Of a DNA stretch of 64,000 nucleotides, positions 61,606 through 64,000 are shown one piece after another. The notes beneath the pieces are model-generated. The model was not told where the DNA came from, did no database searches, and saw only the letters and a list, made by a program, of their open reading frames with translations. Where the stretch lies: assembly GCA_031272085.1 (NCBI GenBank), contig JAISUN010000038.1:1-64000 (forward strand), given 5' to 3'. The translations under genes and the position numbers were made by a program. How positions within the stretch are numbered: the first letter of the stretch is position 1; the number at the start of each line of letters is the position of its first letter. Source of the stretch: Dysgonamonadaceae bacterium. GTDB lineage: Bacteria > Bacteroidota > Bacteroidia > Bacteroidales > Azobacteroidaceae.

Positions 61606-62634
61606 ATGACTGACAAACAATGGAATCTGCTAACAGCGGTAATTGACGGCCAAACGCCGGAACAAACGCCCGTCGGCTTCATCATCGACTGCCCCTGGCT
61701 GCCCGAATGGTACGGAACAACGCTTCTCGACTACTTTTCGAGCGACGAAACGTGGTTGAAAGCCAATCTGAAAGTTTTGGAAACTTTTCCCGACATTATG
61801 TTTTTGCCCGGATTTTGGAGCGAATACGGCATGTGTACCGAACCTTCGGCTTTCGGCGCAAAATGCGTGTTCTGGAAAAACGAATTTCCTTTCGCAAGCA
61901 AAATTATCCGGCAAACGGAAGATATTGACGCTATAGAAGTTCCGAATCCCGAAACAGACGGCTTGTTGCCGTTTATGCTCAACCGCCTTGTGCGGATGCA
62001 GCCCGCTATCGAAGCGGCAGGGCATAAAATCCGCTTTTCGGTTTCGCGCGGGCCGCTCAATATAGCCTCGTTTCTTATGGGCGTTTCGGAACTGATGCTT
62101 GCCCTGCTGACCGAGCCGGAAAAAATCCTGCAACTGCTCCGCCTGATAACCGATTTCCTGAAGAAATGGCACGCCGTCCAGCGGGAAACTTTCCCCTCGA
62201 TAGACGGAATCCTGATGCTCGACGATATTGTGGGCTTTATCAGCGAAGAGGATTTTATGACTTTCGGCTTTCCTTTTATAAAGGAAATTTACGACGATGC
62301 GCCCGTGAAGGTCAAATTTTTCCACAACGACGCCGATTTCCGCGCTTCCGTCAGCCATTATCCCGATATGGGAGTTAATCTGTTCAATCCGGGTATCCAA
62401 ATGAGCGTCAATGAGATAAAGGAAGCAACCGGCAATAGGCTGACCGTTCTCGGCAGTATTCCGCCCCGCGACGTTTTAGCGGCCGCAAGTCCCGAAACTG
62501 TTGAAACAGAGGTAAAAAACCTGCTCGCCGGGCTGAAAGACCGTTCGCGCTTCATTCTTTCCTGCGCCGGAGGAATGCCGCCCGCCGTTTCGACCGAAAA
62601 TATCAACGCTCTCGTCAGGGCAAGCCGGATATAA
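61606..62634 (+). CDS. Uroporphyrinogen decarboxylase-family protein (MtaA/CmuA-like methyltransferase type)
   Basis: The 342-residue TIM-barrel protein has VSRGPLNIASFLMG, LMLDDIVGFISEEDF, the zinc-ligand-like His in VKFFHNDADF and Cys in FILSCAGGMPPAVS. These features fit the cobalamin-dependent methyltransferase branch (MtaA, CmuA) better than heme-pathway HemE, which has different arginine-rich substrate loops. A role in methyl transfer to a corrinoid or coenzyme-like thiol is possible. It precedes metA by 100 nt; no corrinoid protein gene is seen nearby. Confidence 0.78.
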   Translation: MTDKQWNLLTAVIDGQTPEQTPVGFIIDCPWLPEWYGTTLLDYFSSDETWLKANLKVLETFPDIMFLPGFWSEYGMCTEPSAFGAKCVFWKNEFPFASKIIRQTEDIDAIEVPNPETDGLLPFMLNRLVRMQPAIEAAGHKIRFSVSRGPLNIASFLMGVSELMLALLTEPEKILQLLRLITDFLKKWHAVQRETFPSIDGILMLDDIVGFISEEDFMTFGFPFIKEIYDDAPVKVKFFHNDADFRASVSHYPDMGVNLFNPGIQMSVNEIKEATGNRLTVLGSIPPRDVLAAASPETVETEVKNLLAGLKDRSRFILSCAGGMPPAVSTENINALVRASRI

Positions 62635-62706
62635 GGAAAGGGCGGGCTGGAATTTTATTTAAACTGCCGAAAGAAGCCTGAATTTTCAAAATCCAAATAT
62701 TTCAAT

Positions 62707-62714
62707 TAACTTTG
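62707..62714 (+). promoter_or_regulatory. -7 box TAACTTTG of metA
   Basis: Perfect TAnnTTTG, 20 nt before the metA ATG. Confidence 0.6.
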
Positions 62715-62734
62715 TACCCTCAAATGAAAATTTT

Positions 62735-63670
62735 ATGCCCGTAAATATTCCTCATAAACTGCCTGCGGTCGAGATTCTCAAAAAAGAAAATATTTTTGTG
62801 ATGGACGACCTTCGCGCTTCGAGCCAGGATATACGCCCGCTGAAAGTGGCGCTCCTGAACCTGATGCCGCTGAAAATTATTACCGAAACCGACTTCGTGC
62901 GCCTGCTGTCGAACAGCCCCCTGCAAGTAGAAATCGACCTGCTGAAAATGAAAACTCACGACAGCAAAAACACTCCGGCCGAACATCTGCTGACTTTTTA
63001 CAAAAATTTCGAGGACATCCGCGAAGATTATTACGACGGAATGATAATTACCGGCGCTCCGGTTGAACTGCTTGAATTTGAAGAAGTTAACTACTGGGAG
63101 GAGTTGAAGGAAATTTTCGACTGGGCTTCGCGGCACGTAACTTCCACGCTTTATATCTGTTGGGCTGCCCAGGCGGGTTTGCACCATTTCTACAATATCC
63201 CGAAATATCCGCTGCCGAAGAAGAAATTCGGGGTTTTCCGGCATACTTTCAATTATCACGTTCCGCTTTTCCGCGGGTTCGACGACGAATTTTATATTCC
63301 CCACAGCCGGCATACCGAAATCCGCCGCGGGGATATTCTTCAAAATCCCGCTCTGACGCTGCTTTCCGAATCGGAAGAAGCCGGAGTTTATATCGTGATG
63401 TCGCGAGGCGGCCGCGAAATTTTTATGACAGGACATTCGGAATATGCGCCCGACACGCTCAATAACGAGTACCGGCGCGACCTTGCCAAAGGTTTGCCGA
63501 TAGATATGCCCGTAAATTATTACCGCGACGACGACCCCGACAAGGGCTGGGTTGTCCGCTGGCGTGCCCACGCCCACCTGCTTTTCAAGAACTGGCTGAA
63601 CTATTACGTTTATCAGGCGACGCCGTTTAATCCTTTGGAAATAAGCAAATTGGAAAATTTGGATGTGTAG
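62735..63670 (+). CDS. metA: Homoserine O-acetyltransferase, MetA type
   Basis: The 311-residue protein belongs to the MetA family (glutamine amidotransferase-like fold), not MetX. The nucleophile Cys142 is in YICWAAQAG, and the His/Glu pair is in [10 protein letters not shown]. Residue 111 is Glu ([12 protein letters not shown]). In this family Glu at 111 marks acetyl-CoA use and Gly, as in E. coli, marks succinyl-CoA, so O-acetylhomoserine is the expected product. It is the first committed step of methionine synthesis. The U32 gene starts inside its last codons. Confidence 0.9.
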   Translation: MPVNIPHKLPAVEILKKENIFVMDDLRASSQDIRPLKVALLNLMPLKIITETDFVRLLSNSPLQVEIDLLKMKTHDSKNTPAEHLLTFYKNFEDIREDYYDGMIITGAPVELLEFEEVNYWEELKEIFDWASRHVTSTLYICWAAQAGLHHFYNIPKYPLPKKKFGVFRHTFNYHVPLFRGFDDEFYIPHSRHTEIRRGDILQNPALTLLSESEEAGVYIVMSRGGREIFMTGHSEYAPDTLNNEYRRDLAKGLPIDMPVNYYRDDDPDKGWVVRWRAHAHLLFKNWLNYYVYQATPFNPLEISKLENLDV

Positions 63671-64000
63671 CCTGATTGCCCGGAAAATCGAACTCCTCGC
63701 TCCGGCCGGAAATGCCGAAATCGGCATCGAAGCCGTCAATCACGGCGCGGATGCGGTTTACATAGGCGCTCCGCAATTCAGCGCGAGGGCTGCCGCCGGA
63801 AATTCTGCCGCCGACATTGGCCGTTTGGCCGATTACGCCCATCAATTCCGAGCCAAGGTTTACGTTGCGCTCAATACTGTTTTGTACGATTCGGAACTAT
63901 CCGATGCAGAGCGCATTATCCGCGAATGTTATTCCGCCGGAGCCGATGCTTTCATCGTTCAGGATATGGGGATTTCCGGCCTTCCGCTGCCGCCTGTTCC
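63663..64000 (+). CDS. U32-family peptidase/collagenase-like protein (3'-truncated by window edge)
   Basis: This frame is not in the ORF track because it runs off the end. From ATG 63663 (overlapping metA by 8 nt) it reads [48 protein letters not shown], the N-terminal signature of U32 peptidases, then [14 protein letters not shown] and AFIVQDMGI. Family members include collagenase-like peptidases and the tRNA/ubiquinone hydroxylation proteins TrhP and UbiU. The Bacteroidales version is usually about 400-600 residues or more, so most of it lies outside. Confidence 0.88.
   Translation, partial: MCSLIARKIELLAPAGNAEIGIEAVNHGADAVYIGAPQFSARAAAGNSAADIGRLADYAHQFRAKVYVALNTVLYDSELSDAERIIRECYSAGADAFIVQDMGISGLPLPPV

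Noticed and set aside
61606-62634. HemE (heme-pathway uroporphyrinogen decarboxylase)
   Set aside because: The N-terminal arginine-rich substrate loop of HemE is absent, and the protein fits the MtaA/CmuA methyltransferase branch better.
1-64000. Mobile element, prophage or integrative element
   Set aside because: No transposase, integrase, phage structural gene or flanking direct repeats at the tRNA genes were found.

Overview
The window reads as the chromosome of a bacterium in the phylum Bacteroidota, most likely order Bacteroidales. Three things point there. Nearly every transcription unit is preceded by the Bacteroidetes -7 box TAnnTTTG, usually with a TTG/TTTG about 17-23 nt upstream. 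A type IX secretion gene pair (porU-porV) is followed directly by ispF. The gene families are also typical: a eukaryote-type hexokinase, HU-domain proteins, an FjTAL-like ammonia-lyase and GPH/SSS sugar transporters. No phage, transposase, integrase or CRISPR array was seen. Genus cannot be fixed from this sequence alone.

Layout. (1) 1-14.8 kb: an aryl-polyene/flexirubin-type pigment-lipid cluster, cut by the left edge. It holds a KS-like protein, two ketosynthases, thioesterase, dehydratase, B12-binding radical SAM protein, acyltransferase, ACP, ketoreductase and tyrosine ammonia-lyase. A polysaccharide export block sits inside it (wzm, wzt, a double methyltransferase and a GT2 glycosyltransferase). 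(2) 14.9-22.2 kb: housekeeping and envelope genes: hexokinase, two HU-like proteins (one membrane-anchored with LysM), MltG, tRNA-Ser, a TPR protein and an MltF-like lytic transglycosylase. (3) 22.1-32.8 kb: a glucuronoxylan utilisation locus without SusC/SusD: a small accessory protein plus SSS symporter, GH43, a GH10 lipoprotein, a GPH transporter and a GH115-CE15 fusion. A probable structured RNA and an AraC regulator lie upstream. (4) 32.9-37.2 kb: a secreted protein, a PIN-type toxin-antitoxin pair, and kbl-tdh for threonine degradation. (5) 37.2-44.5 kb: an RND efflux operon with a divergent AraC regulator, then an FAH-family enzyme. (6) 44.6-52.6 kb: porU, porV, ispF and a GH31 alpha-xylosidase with a PA14 insert. 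(7) 52.8-59.2 kb: three secreted or surface proteins, including one of 1683 residues. (8) 59.2-64 kb: tRNA-His, an LVIVD/outer-membrane operon, a UroD-family methyltransferase, metA (acetyl-type) and the start of a U32 peptidase.

How the parts work together. The ammonia-lyase would make 4-coumarate as a starter unit. The KS/KR/DH/ACP set would extend it to an aryl polyene and the acyltransferase would esterify it. The xylan locus has an exported endoxylanase, a debranching glucuronidase/glucuronoyl-esterase fusion, a signal-less GH43 for inside the cell, and two transporters. PorU/PorV serve the type IX system.

The most unusual signals are: a family of 33-bp perfect palindromes (15-nt arms, 3-nt loop), two of them in frame inside the RND efflux genes; a shared C-terminal tail (PPMINP) on two surface proteins that is not the usual type IX signal; a well-bounded structured RNA; and the GH115-CE15 fusion.
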